From NCBI RefSeq assembly GCF_001941625.1, contig NZ_CP016076.1, positions 2,294,001 through 2,358,000 on the forward strand: a stretch of 64,000 nucleotides of DNA. Direction: 5' to 3'. The notes under the pieces are model-generated. The model was not told where the DNA came from and ran no database searches. It saw only the letters and a list, made by a program, of their open reading frames with translations. Shown here in pieces: positions 26,559-34,499 of the stretch. Position numbers and translations under genes: made by a program. Every line of letters starts with the position of its first letter. Position 1 is the stretch's first letter. Origin of the DNA: Actinoalloteichus fjordicus (GTDB taxonomy: Bacteria; Actinomycetota; Actinomycetes; Mycobacteriales; Pseudonocardiaceae).

Positions 26559-28184
26559 ATGCGCGTTCTCGGCATCAATGCGATCTTCCACGATCCGGCT
26601 GCCGCGTTCGTCGTGGACGGCGAGATCGTCGCCGCCGCCGAGGAGGAGCGGTTCAGCCGACGCAAGCACGGGAAGCGCCCGGTGCCGTTCTCCGCCTGGG
26701 AACTGCCGGAACAGGCCGCCGCCTGGTGCCTGCGCCGGGCGGGCATCCGGGCCGATCAGCTCGACGCCGTCGGCTACTCCTACGACCCGGAGCTGGTAGA
26801 CCACTCGCTCGGCGGGCTGGACGCGGGCAGCGAGGAAGTGCGCACCGACTACGCACGACGGGCGCCTGCCTTCCTGCGCACCGCACTGCCGGGCCTGGAC
26901 CCCTCGGTGGTCCGGTTCGTCCGACACCACGTGGCGCACGCCGCCTCGGCCGCGCTGGCGGCGCCCTTCGACGACTGCGCCGTGCTGGTCGCGGACGGAC
27001 GCGGCGAGAGCACCTCCTACCTGGCAGGTGAGTACCGCGACGGCAAGTTCATCGAGTTCGACGCCCAACGGCTGCCGCACTCGCTCGGCCTGCTGTACGA
27101 GGACCTCACCGAACACCTCGGCTTCGCCCGGTCCAGCGACGAGTACAAGGTCATGGCGCTCGCCTCCTACGGGGAACCGAGGTTCCTGGGCGCACTGACG
27201 GAACTCGTCCACACCACCGCCGACGGCGGGTTCCGCACCGAACCGGTGCCCTGGAACGACTTCGCTCCTCGGGCCGGGGACGGGGTCGCACTGGACTCGA
27301 CGCACGCCGATCTCGCGGCCAGTGTGCAACGACGCGTGGAGGACGTGCTGTTGGAGCTGGTCCGCCGCCTGCACGCGCAGACCGGACAGTCCGACCTGGC
27401 GATGGCGGGCGGCATCGCCTTGAACTGCGTGGCCAACACACGCCTGTACGCCGAGGGTCCGTTCGACCGGATCTGGGTGCAGCCCGCGGCGGGTGACGCG
27501 GGGACCGCGCTGGGGGCGGCCCTGCAGCTCTCCGCCGAGCTGGGCGAGCGGGCCGCGCCGATGACCGGTGCCGACCTCGGCCGCGACTGGACGGAGGACG
27601 AGCTGGCGACGGTGCTGCGCACGGCGAACCTCCGGTACGACCGGCCTGCGGACGTCGCCGCAGCGGTGGCCGATGCGCTGGCCGCCGATCAGGTGGTGGC
27701 CTGGTTCCAAGGCAGAGCCGAGTTCGGCCCTCGGGCGCTCGGGCATCGGTCCCTGCTCGCGCATCCGGGACCGCAGCGCAACCTGGAACGGCTCAACGAG
27801 GTGAAGGGTCGGGAGCAGTTCCGGCCGGTCGCCCCGATGGTCCTCGCCGACCGCGCGGCCGAGTTGTTCGGGCGAGGTCCGCTGCCCAGCCCGTACATGT
27901 TGTTCGTCCACGACGTCGCCGAATCGTGGCGGGAGCGCCTCGGCGCGGTGACCCATGTCGACGGCACGGCGCGGGTGCAGACGGTCGACCCGGCGCATGC
28001 ACCGCTGACGGCTCGCATGCTGGCGGAGTTCGAAGCTCGCACCGGGCTGCCGGTGGTGGTCAACACGAGCCTCAACACGGCGGGCCGGCCGATGGTCGAC
28101 TCGCCGAGGGATGCCCTGGAGTGCTTCGGTTCCGCACCGGTCGACCTGCTTGCGATCGGCCCGTTCCTGGTGCGGCGATCATGA
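26559..28184 (+). CDS. NodU/CmcH family O-carbamoyltransferase
   Basis: A 541-aa carbamoyltransferase. The N-terminal domain has the metal-binding HHVAHAASA and DGRGES motifs (about 124-150). The C-terminal YrdC-like/Carbam_trans_C part has EFGPRALGHRSLL and VVNTSLNTAGRPM. Family members move a carbamoyl group from carbamoyl phosphate, via an adenylate, to a sugar hydroxyl or similar group. In this cluster the acceptor is probably a glycan sugar. ATG 26559 has GGAGGAG 8 nt upstream. The stop overlaps the next start (ATGA), beginning a run of coupled genes. Confidence 0.9.
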   Translation: MRVLGINAIFHDPAAAFVVDGEIVAAAEEERFSRRKHGKRPVPFSAWELPEQAAAWCLRRAGIRADQLDAVGYSYDPELVDHSLGGLDAGSEEVRTDYARRAPAFLRTALPGLDPSVVRFVRHHVAHAASAALAAPFDDCAVLVADGRGESTSYLAGEYRDGKFIEFDAQRLPHSLGLLYEDLTEHLGFARSSDEYKVMALASYGEPRFLGALTELVHTTADGGFRTEPVPWNDFAPRAGDGVALDSTHADLAASVQRRVEDVLLELVRRLHAQTGQSDLAMAGGIALNCVANTRLYAEGPFDRIWVQPAAGDAGTALGAALQLSAELGERAAPMTGADLGRDWTEDELATVLRTANLRYDRPADVAAAVADALAADQVVAWFQGRAEFGPRALGHRSLLAHPGPQRNLERLNEVKGREQFRPVAPMVLADRAAELFGRGPLPSPYMLFVHDVAESWRERLGAVTHVDGTARVQTVDPAHAPLTARMLAEFEARTGLPVVVNTSLNTAGRPMVDSPRDALECFGSAPVDLLAIGPFLVRRS

Positions 28185-29836
28185 TCGACTACAGCGTGGT
28201 GATCCCGACTACGGGACGCGACAGTCTCTGGCGGCTGCTGGCCGCCCTGGACGCCGCCGTCGGCCCGCCGCCCAGGGAGATCCTGGTCGTCGATGACCGG
28301 CCAGGGGGCGAGGAGCTGCGCCTGCCGCCGTCGATCCGACTGCTGCGCTCCGGCGGGCGGGGACCGGCGGCGGCCCGCAACACCGGCTGGCGGCAGGCGG
28401 GCGGGGAGTGGATCGCCTTCCTGGACGACGACGTGATCACCGACGCGGACTGGCCCGCGCGGCTGGCGGGGGACCTGACGGGACTCGACGATCTGGTGGG
28501 GGCATCGGAGGCCGAGATCGTGGTTCCGCTGCCTGCCGACCGACGGCCCACCGACGACGAGCGCGGCACCGCAGGACTGGCCCGCGCGCGCTGGATCACC
28601 GCCGACATGGCCTATCGACGGTCTGCGCTGGCGGCCGTCGGCGGCTTCGACGAGCGGTTCCCCCGCGCCTATCGGGAGGATGCGGACCTCGCGATGCGCG
28701 TCCGCCTGGCCGGTTACGAGATCGTCCGAGGTGATCGGGCGACCACGCATCCGGTGCGCCGGGCGAGCCTGCTGGCCAGTGTCCGCGCCCAGCGCGGCAA
28801 CGCCGACGACGTGCTGATGCGACGCACGCACGGAGCCCGATGGCGGGAGCGGATCGGAGAGGGACCCGGCAGGCTGCGCCTGCATGTGCTGACCATCGGC
28901 GCCGCGGCGCTGGGCGGGCTGTTCGCGGTGACCGGGCGACGAAGGGCGGCGGCGGGCTGCGCGGCGATCTGGGCCGCGCTGACCGGCGAGTTCGCCGCGC
29001 GACGAATCGGGCCGGGTCCGCGCACGGCGGCGGAGGTCGGTCGGATGCTGGTCACCAGCGTGCTGATCCCGCCAGCTGCCTGTCTGCACCGGCTGCGTGG
29101 GGAGATCCGACATCGGCGGCGGCACAGCGGCGGGCCGCTGCATGGCTCCGGCGGCGGGCCGCTCGATGCATACAGCGGCGGGCCGCTAGACGGCTCCGGC
29201 GGCGGGCCGCTGCATGGCTCCGGCGGCGGGCCGCTCAATGCATACAGCGGCAGGCCGCCGCATGGCCACAGCGGCGGACCCCGCGAGGCACATCGAGGCA
29301 GGTCCCGCCCGCCGCAGGCCCTGCTGTTCGACCGGGACGACACGCTCATCGGTGATGTCCCCGGTCTGACCGACCCGGCTGGCGTGCACCCGATGCCGGG
29401 GGCCGTGGAGGCGCTGCGGATGTCGCGGGAGGCGGGCATCCGAGTCGGGGTGGTGAGCAACCAGGCCGGGGTCGCGGGCGGACTGATCAGCGCCGACCAG
29501 CTCGCCGAGGTGAACTCGCGAGTCGAGGCCCTGCTCGGGCCGTTCCAGACCTGGCAGGTCTGCGTCCACGGTCCGCAGGACGGCTGCGACTGCCGGAAGC
29601 CCGCGCCCGGCATGGTGTATCGCGCGGCGGCGGCACTGGGCGTGGACGTCGAGAGCTGTGTGGTCATCGGCGACACGGGCGCGGACGTCGCCGCTGCGGC
29701 TGCGGCGGGCGCACGCGGAATCCTGGTCCCCACGGCCAGGACTCGGCGGGCGGAGATCGCCAAGGCGCGCGCGGAGGCGGCGGTGGCCGAGGACATCGTG
29801 GCGGCCGTCGCACTGGCCCTGGCGGGTGTGCGGTGA
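28181..29836 (+). CDS. Fusion of GT2 glycosyltransferase and GmhB-like HAD phosphatase
   Basis: A 551-aa two-domain protein. Residues 1 to about 215 are a GT2 domain (SVVIPTTGRDSL, LVVDDRPGGEE, FLDDDVITDAD). Residues about 225-275 contain a hydrophobic stretch. Residues about 315-368 are a Gly-rich linker of 8-residue repeats. Residues about 375-545 form a HAD phosphatase with DRDDTL, VSNQAG, the Cys/His zinc motif CVHGPQDGCDCRKP and VIGDTGADV. The last set matches D-glycero-D-manno-heptose-1,7-bisphosphate 7-phosphatase. With GmhA and HldE-type genes just downstream, this domain fills the missing phosphatase step. Confidence 0.85.
   Translation: MIDYSVVIPTTGRDSLWRLLAALDAAVGPPPREILVVDDRPGGEELRLPPSIRLLRSGGRGPAAARNTGWRQAGGEWIAFLDDDVITDADWPARLAGDLTGLDDLVGASEAEIVVPLPADRRPTDDERGTAGLARARWITADMAYRRSALAAVGGFDERFPRAYREDADLAMRVRLAGYEIVRGDRATTHPVRRASLLASVRAQRGNADDVLMRRTHGARWRERIGEGPGRLRLHVLTIGAAALGGLFAVTGRRRAAAGCAAIWAALTGEFAARRIGPGPRTAAEVGRMLVTSVLIPPAACLHRLRGEIRHRRRHSGGPLHGSGGGPLDAYSGGPLDGSGGGPLHGSGGGPLNAYSGRPPHGHSGGPREAHRGRSRPPQALLFDRDDTLIGDVPGLTDPAGVHPMPGAVEALRMSREAGIRVGVVSNQAGVAGGLISADQLAEVNSRVEALLGPFQTWQVCVHGPQDGCDCRKPAPGMVYRAAAALGVDVESCVVIGDTGADVAAAAAAGARGILVPTARTRRAEIAKARAEAAVAEDIVAAVALALAGVR
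29125..29268 (+). repeat. 24-nt tandem repeat encoding a Gly-rich linker
   Basis: Six units of 24 nt share the core GGCGGGCCGCT; a partial unit continues to about 29282. They encode (S/G)GGPL(H/D)(G/A)(S/Y)-type octapeptides joining the GT2 and phosphatase domains. In-frame expansion or contraction would change linker length only. Confidence 0.85.
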
Positions 29837-30903
29837 CCGGCCGGGTACTCGTCGCGCGGATGGACAGCGCAGGCGACGTCCTGTTGGCGGGCCCGTGCAT
29901 CCGGGCCGTGGCCGCCTGCGCGGACTCCGTCACCCTGTTGGCCGGGCCGAGAGGCGCCGCCGCAGGCGAGCTGCTGCCCGGCGTGGCCGAGGTGCTGACG
30001 TGGTGCGCACCGTGGATCGACCCGGAACCGCCCGCGCTGGTCTCGGCCGAGGTGCTCGCCCTCGTCGAGCAGATCCGGGAGCACGGTGTCGACCGTGCCC
30101 TCGTCCTCACGTCATTCCACCAGTCGCCGTTGCCGCTCGCCCTGCTGCTGCGGATGGCCGGGGTGCCCTGGATCGGGGCGATCTCGGACGACTATCCGGG
30201 CTCGCTGCTGGACCTGCGGCACCGCGTCGACGGCGATCCTCCGGAGAGCGAACGGGCGCTGTCGCTGGCCGAGTCGGCCGGGTTCCGGCTGCCTCCCGGC
30301 GATGACGGCACCCTCGCCGTCCGAGGACCGCTGCCCGACCTGCGCACGGCGACGGGACCGCCGGGCTATGTCGTGGTGCATCCCGGCGCCTCCACCCCGG
30401 CCCGTCAGATGTCCGCGTCCCGTTCGGCCGCCGTCGTCGCGGCGCTCGCCGCCGCCGGACGCCGGGTGGTCGTCACGGGAGCACCCGTCGATCGGGCGCT
30501 CACCGCGACGGTGGCGCGGGGCGGTGGTCCCGACCTCGGCGGCCTCGACCTCGGCGGCAGGACGACGCTGCCGGAACTCGCCGCCGTGCTCGCACACGCG
30601 AGCGTCGTGGTGGCGCCCAACACCGGTCCGGCGCATCTGGCGGCCGCGGTGGGAACGCCGGTCGTCTCCCTGTTCGCCCCGGTCGTGCCCGCCGCACGGT
30701 GGGCCCCCTACGGGGTGCCGACCGCCGTGCTGGGCGATCAGGACGCGCCGTGTCGGGGCAGTCGTGCGCGGAAGTGCCCCGTCGACGGGCATCCCTGTCT
30801 GGAGTCGATCGATCCCGACGAGGTCGTCGCCGCGACCGAGCGACTCGCCGCCGTGACCGCTGATCGGCCGCAGCGCCGCCTAACGACCGGAGGTGTGTCG
30901 TGA
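29833..30903 (+). CDS. Glycosyltransferase family 9 (heptosyltransferase-like), first copy
   Basis: A 356-aa GT9 (GT-B) enzyme related to the heptosyltransferases of Gram-negative LPS synthesis. It begins VLVARMDSAGDVLLAGPCIRA. The acceptor/donor stretches VVHPGASTPARQM (about 178) and VAPNTGPAHLAAAVGTPVVSLF (about 258-280) are typical of the family. The GTG start overlaps the preceding stop (GTGA). Its place beside heptose-activation genes supports an ADP/GDP-heptose donor, but that is inference. Confidence 0.87.
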   Translation: MTGRVLVARMDSAGDVLLAGPCIRAVAACADSVTLLAGPRGAAAGELLPGVAEVLTWCAPWIDPEPPALVSAEVLALVEQIREHGVDRALVLTSFHQSPLPLALLLRMAGVPWIGAISDDYPGSLLDLRHRVDGDPPESERALSLAESAGFRLPPGDDGTLAVRGPLPDLRTATGPPGYVVVHPGASTPARQMSASRSAAVVAALAAAGRRVVVTGAPVDRALTATVARGGGPDLGGLDLGGRTTLPELAAVLAHASVVVAPNTGPAHLAAAVGTPVVSLFAPVVPAARWAPYGVPTAVLGDQDAPCRGSRARKCPVDGHPCLESIDPDEVVAATERLAAVTADRPQRRLTTGGVS

Positions 30904-31463
30904 TCGAAGAACATTTCACGGCCTTGAGCCAGGCGCTGGGACGGATCGGTTCTGCCGCGCCGACCCTACGACAGTGGGGCCTCGAGTTGTCTCGAGTCCT
31001 CGTCGACGGCGGCCGACTGCTCGTGTGCGGTAACGGCGGCAGCGCCGCCGAGGCGCAGCATCTGACCGGGGAGCTGGTCGGCCGCTTCCGGAACGAGCGA
31101 CGGCCCCTGGCGGCCATTCCGCTGCACGCCGACGCCTCCTCGTGCACCGCGATCGTCAACGACTACGGCGCCGCCGAGGTGTACGCCCGCCAGGTGCGCG
31201 CCCACGGCAGAACCGGTGACGTCCTGATCCTGCTGTCCACCAGCGGAAGCAGCGAGAACGTCGTCGCCGCCGCGAAGGCGGCTCAGGACATCGGCGTCAC
31301 CACCTGGGCGATGACGGGGGCCTCCCCGAATCCGCTGGCCGCGCTGTGCGACGACGCGATCATCATCGACGCACCCGACGTCGCCACGGTGCAGGAGGTG
31401 CACCTCGTGCTCGTGCACGCCCTGTGTCTCGCGCTGGACGAGGCCTTGGGGGTGCCGGTGTGA
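30900..31463 (+). CDS. gmhA: Phosphoheptose isomerase
   Basis: A 187-aa SIS-domain enzyme. GNGGSAAEAQH (about residues 45-55), FRNERRPLAAIPL and STSGSSENVV match sedoheptulose-7-phosphate isomerase, which makes D-glycero-D-manno-heptose 7-phosphate. Length agrees with GmhA (about 190 aa). GTG 30900 follows GGAGGTGTGTC and overlaps the stop of the GT9 gene. The next gene also overlaps by GTGA. It provides the committed step of nucleotide-heptose synthesis for this cluster. Confidence 0.92.
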   Translation: MIEEHFTALSQALGRIGSAAPTLRQWGLELSRVLVDGGRLLVCGNGGSAAEAQHLTGELVGRFRNERRPLAAIPLHADASSCTAIVNDYGAAEVYARQVRAHGRTGDVLILLSTSGSSENVVAAAKAAQDIGVTTWAMTGASPNPLAALCDDAIIIDAPDVATVQEVHLVLVHALCLALDEALGVPV

Positions 31464-32845
31464 GGCCGCTGGTGGTGCTCGGTGACGCGATGCTCGACGT
31501 GGACGTCGAGGGCACCGTCGACCGGTTGTGCCCCGGCACTCCGGCCGCCGTCGTCGACGTGTGTCGAGAGCTGCGCAGGCCCGGCGGCGCCGGCCTGGCC
31601 GCGCTGCTGGCCGCGCGGTCCACCGACTCGGTGCTGCTGATCACCGCCGTGGCCGACGACGAGGCGGGGCGGGCGCTGCGCGGGCTGCTCGACGAGGAAC
31701 TCACGGTGCTGTCCGTTCCGCTGCGCGGCACGACGGTCCGCAAGGCCCGCGTGCGGGTCGCGGGCCAGTCCCTGCTGCGGCTGGACACCGGAGACGGCAC
31801 GGCGGACCAGGGGCCCTTGGCCGCCGAGATCGAACGGGCGTTGCGGAGTGCGGGCGCGATCCTGGTCGCCGACTACGGCGGCGGGGTCGCCGGACATCCC
31901 GACATCAGACGGCTGCTCGCCGCACTCGCGCCGACCGTGCCGATCGTGTGGGACCCGCATCCGCGTGGGCCGGCGCCGACACCGGGCGCCCGGCTGATCT
32001 CGCCGAACCTCAGCGAGGCACGCCGGTTTCACCAGTCCGGGCTCGAACCCGCCGAACTGGCAATGATCCTGCGGGACGACTGGGCCGCGCACGCGGTCGC
32101 CGTGACGACCGGTGCGGCAGGCGCGGCACTGGCCGACGGGCGACGGGTCCGCACGGTGCCGGTGCCCGCCGACGCTCGGGTCACGGCCTCGGCGGAACCC
32201 GACGCCTGCGGCGCGGGCGACTGCTTCGCCTCCACCGCCGCGGCGAGCCTGCTCGCCGGAGCCACCATGGCCGAGGCCGTGTCGGGCGCGGTCGAGGCGG
32301 CGGCGCGGTTCATCGGAGCGGGCGGGGCCTGCGCACTGTCCGTCCGCGTCGAACCCTCGACCCCGGCACAGCCGCCGCTGCCCCCGAACCTCGGCTCGGC
32401 GTTCGACGTCGCGGCCAGGGTCCGAGCCGCAGGTGGTCGCCTCGTCGCCACCGGCGGCTGCTTCGACCTGCTGCATCCCGGCCATCTGAGCCTGTTGCAG
32501 CAGTCGCGGGCTCTGGGCGACGCCTTGATCGTCTGTCTGAACTCCGACGACTCGGTCCGACGGCTGAAAGGTCTCGGTCGTCCCATCCTCCAGGCCCGCG
32601 ACCGGGCCAGGCTGCTCACCGAGCTGGCCTCGGTGGACGCGGTCGCGATCTTCGACGAGCCGTCGCCCGCCGCGCTGCTGGAGCGGCTCTGCCCGGACGT
32701 CTGGGTCAAGGGCGGCGACTACACCGGGACCCAGCTGCCGGAGAGCGAGATCGTGCAGCGGCACGGCGGCGAGACCGTGCTGATCCCGACGGTCCACGGC
32801 TACTCGACATCGCAGCTGGTGGCCGCCGCACAAGGCAGGAGCTGA
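31460..32845 (+). CDS. hldE: Bifunctional heptose-7-phosphate kinase / heptose-1-phosphate nucleotidyltransferase
   Basis: A 461-aa HldE/RfaE-type fusion. Residues 1 to about 300 form a PfkB/ribokinase domain with the catalytic GAGD (251-254). Residues about 310-461 are a nucleotidyltransferase with HPGH (339-342) in FDLLHPGHLSLL and, after it, the KGGDYTG region. Together they phosphorylate heptose 7-phosphate at C1 and, after GmhB action, transfer a nucleotide to give NDP-heptose. The PfkB motif reads DACGAGDCFAST where DTTGAGDTF is usual, a mild divergence. The symbol is given by domain order; it may use ADP or another nucleotide. Confidence 0.9.
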   Translation: MRPLVVLGDAMLDVDVEGTVDRLCPGTPAAVVDVCRELRRPGGAGLAALLAARSTDSVLLITAVADDEAGRALRGLLDEELTVLSVPLRGTTVRKARVRVAGQSLLRLDTGDGTADQGPLAAEIERALRSAGAILVADYGGGVAGHPDIRRLLAALAPTVPIVWDPHPRGPAPTPGARLISPNLSEARRFHQSGLEPAELAMILRDDWAAHAVAVTTGAAGAALADGRRVRTVPVPADARVTASAEPDACGAGDCFASTAAASLLAGATMAEAVSGAVEAAARFIGAGGACALSVRVEPSTPAQPPLPPNLGSAFDVAARVRAAGGRLVATGGCFDLLHPGHLSLLQQSRALGDALIVCLNSDDSVRRLKGLGRPILQARDRARLLTELASVDAVAIFDEPSPAALLERLCPDVWVKGGDYTGTQLPESEIVQRHGGETVLIPTVHGYSTSQLVAAAQGRS

Positions 32846-32868
32846 AAACCGACAGCGGAGGAGCTTCC

Positions 32869-33558
32869 ATGGCAGGCCTCGGCAACATCCTGATCACCGG
32901 CGGCGCGTCCGGTCTCGGCGCGGCGACGGCAGCCGTCGTCCAGGAGAACGGCGGCACCCCCTTCGTGATCGACCGGACGAGACCCGCTGCAGGCATCGAG
33001 TTCGTCGAGGCCGACCTCGCTGACACCGCCTCGGCCGAAGCGGCGGTGCGGGAACTCGTCGGACGGGCGGGCGGCAGGCTCGACGGTGTCTTCACCGCCG
33101 CCGGGACCGATGCCTGCGGCGCGCTGGACGCGGTCTCCGTGCGGGACTGGGAGCGCGTCGTGCACGTCAATCTGCTCGGCACGGTCGCCGTCGTCCGGGC
33201 GGCGCTGCCCTTCTTGAAGGAGAGCCGAGGCACGGTGGTGACCTGCGGCTCCACTCTCGGCATCAAGGCCGTCGGCGACGCGACCGCCTACTGCGCCGCC
33301 AAGTTCGGCGTCGTCGGGTTCACCAGGGCGCTGGCCGCCGAGACCGCCGGGTCGGTCGGTGTGACTCTGTTGATCCCCGGCGGGATGCACACCGCCTTCT
33401 TCGACGACCGCGCCGAGCAGTACAAGCCGCCGCCGGACGCCCGGCTGAACCAACCGGAGGACGTGGCCAGGACGGTCGCGTTCGTGCTGAGTCAGCCCCC
33501 CGGCTGCGAGATCAGGGAACTCGTCGTCTGCTCGTCGGAAGAGGGATCGTGGCCCTGA
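32869..33558 (+). CDS. Short-chain dehydrogenase/reductase
   Basis: A 229-aa classical SDR. It has the cofactor motif TGGASGLG (residues 10-17), an NAG-like AAGTDA, the catalytic Ser in CGSTLGI, and YCAAK with Tyr and Lys. GGAGGAG precedes ATG 32869. Clusters for nucleotide-heptose often contain an epimerase (HldD); that is an extended SDR of about 310 aa, and this shorter protein is not one. It may oxidise or reduce a sugar intermediate. Its 3' end overlaps the next gene by 10 nt, so it belongs to the operon. Confidence 0.85.
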   Translation: MAGLGNILITGGASGLGAATAAVVQENGGTPFVIDRTRPAAGIEFVEADLADTASAEAAVRELVGRAGGRLDGVFTAAGTDACGALDAVSVRDWERVVHVNLLGTVAVVRAALPFLKESRGTVVTCGSTLGIKAVGDATAYCAAKFGVVGFTRALAAETAGSVGVTLLIPGGMHTAFFDDRAEQYKPPPDARLNQPEDVARTVAFVLSQPPGCEIRELVVCSSEEGSWP

Positions 33559-34499
33559 CCGAGTCGATCCTGGTCCTGCGTGCGCTGGGTCTCGGCGATC
33601 TGCTGACGGGAGTCCCGACGCTGCGGTCCCTGCACCGTGCGCGCCCCGAGGCACGTCTCGTGCTCGCGGCGCCGGGCGGGCTGCGCGCCGTCGTCGATCT
33701 CGTCGACGCGGTCGACGAGCTGTTGCCGACCGAGGGACTGGGTGCCTTGAGCTGGCCGGGTGCACCGCCGAGTCTCGCGGTCAACCTGCACGGCAGGGGA
33801 CCGCAGAGCATCCGTGATCTACGTGCCCAGCGGCCGCACGACCTGCTCACCCACCGCCACCCCGACGTCGGCGGCCAGCCGGGCCTGGAGTGGCGGGACG
33901 ACGTGCACGAGGTGGACCGCTGGTGCAGGCTGCTGGACTTCGCGGGCATCGACGCGCGGCGGGACGATCTCGGCCTGCCCGCCCCGCCGGTGCCCAGCCC
34001 GCACCCGCACGCGATCGTGGTTCATCCCGGCGCCGCTTCAGCGGCCCGACGGTGGCCGCCGGGCCGCTACGCCGAGGTGGCTCGCGCGCTGCGCGCCGAC
34101 GGCCATCACCTCGTGGTCACCGGCACCCCGGCCGAGCGGGACTTGGCGGCCCGGGTCGCCGAGGAGGCAGGACTGCCCGCCTCGACGGTCCTCGCAGGCA
34201 GCACCGGGCTCGCCGAGCTGGCGGCCGTCGTCGCCGAGGCGAGGCTGGTGATCTGCGGGGACACCGGAGTCGGTCATCTGGCCACGGCGTTCGCCACCCC
34301 GTCCGTGCTGTTGTTCGGCCCGACGCCGCCGAAGCTGTGGGGGCCGCCGCCCGGCGCCGCGCAGCACGTCGCCCTCTGGGTCGGCGACCTCGGCGATCCG
34401 CACGCCGACCATCCCGACGCCGGACTGCTGATGCTGCTGCCCGACCGGGTGCTGGCCGCCGTCCACGGGCTGCTGCGCGAACAGGTCGACCATGGCTAG
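33549..34499 (+). CDS. Glycosyltransferase family 9 (heptosyltransferase-like), second copy
   Basis: A 316-aa GT9 enzyme. ESILVLRALGLGDLLTGVPTLRSL is the family N-terminus. VVHPGAASAARRWPPGRYAEVARAL (near 155-180) and VICGDTGVGHLATAFATPSVLLFGPT (near 235-260) are the donor-site stretches, in the same order as the first GT9. GTG 33549 has GGAAGAGGG upstream and overlaps the SDR end. Two GT9s in one cluster suggest at least two heptose, or heptose-like, transfers. Confidence 0.87.
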   Translation: MALTESILVLRALGLGDLLTGVPTLRSLHRARPEARLVLAAPGGLRAVVDLVDAVDELLPTEGLGALSWPGAPPSLAVNLHGRGPQSIRDLRAQRPHDLLTHRHPDVGGQPGLEWRDDVHEVDRWCRLLDFAGIDARRDDLGLPAPPVPSPHPHAIVVHPGAASAARRWPPGRYAEVARALRADGHHLVVTGTPAERDLAARVAEEAGLPASTVLAGSTGLAELAAVVAEARLVICGDTGVGHLATAFATPSVLLFGPTPPKLWGPPPGAAQHVALWVGDLGDPHADHPDAGLLMLLPDRVLAAVHGLLREQVDHG

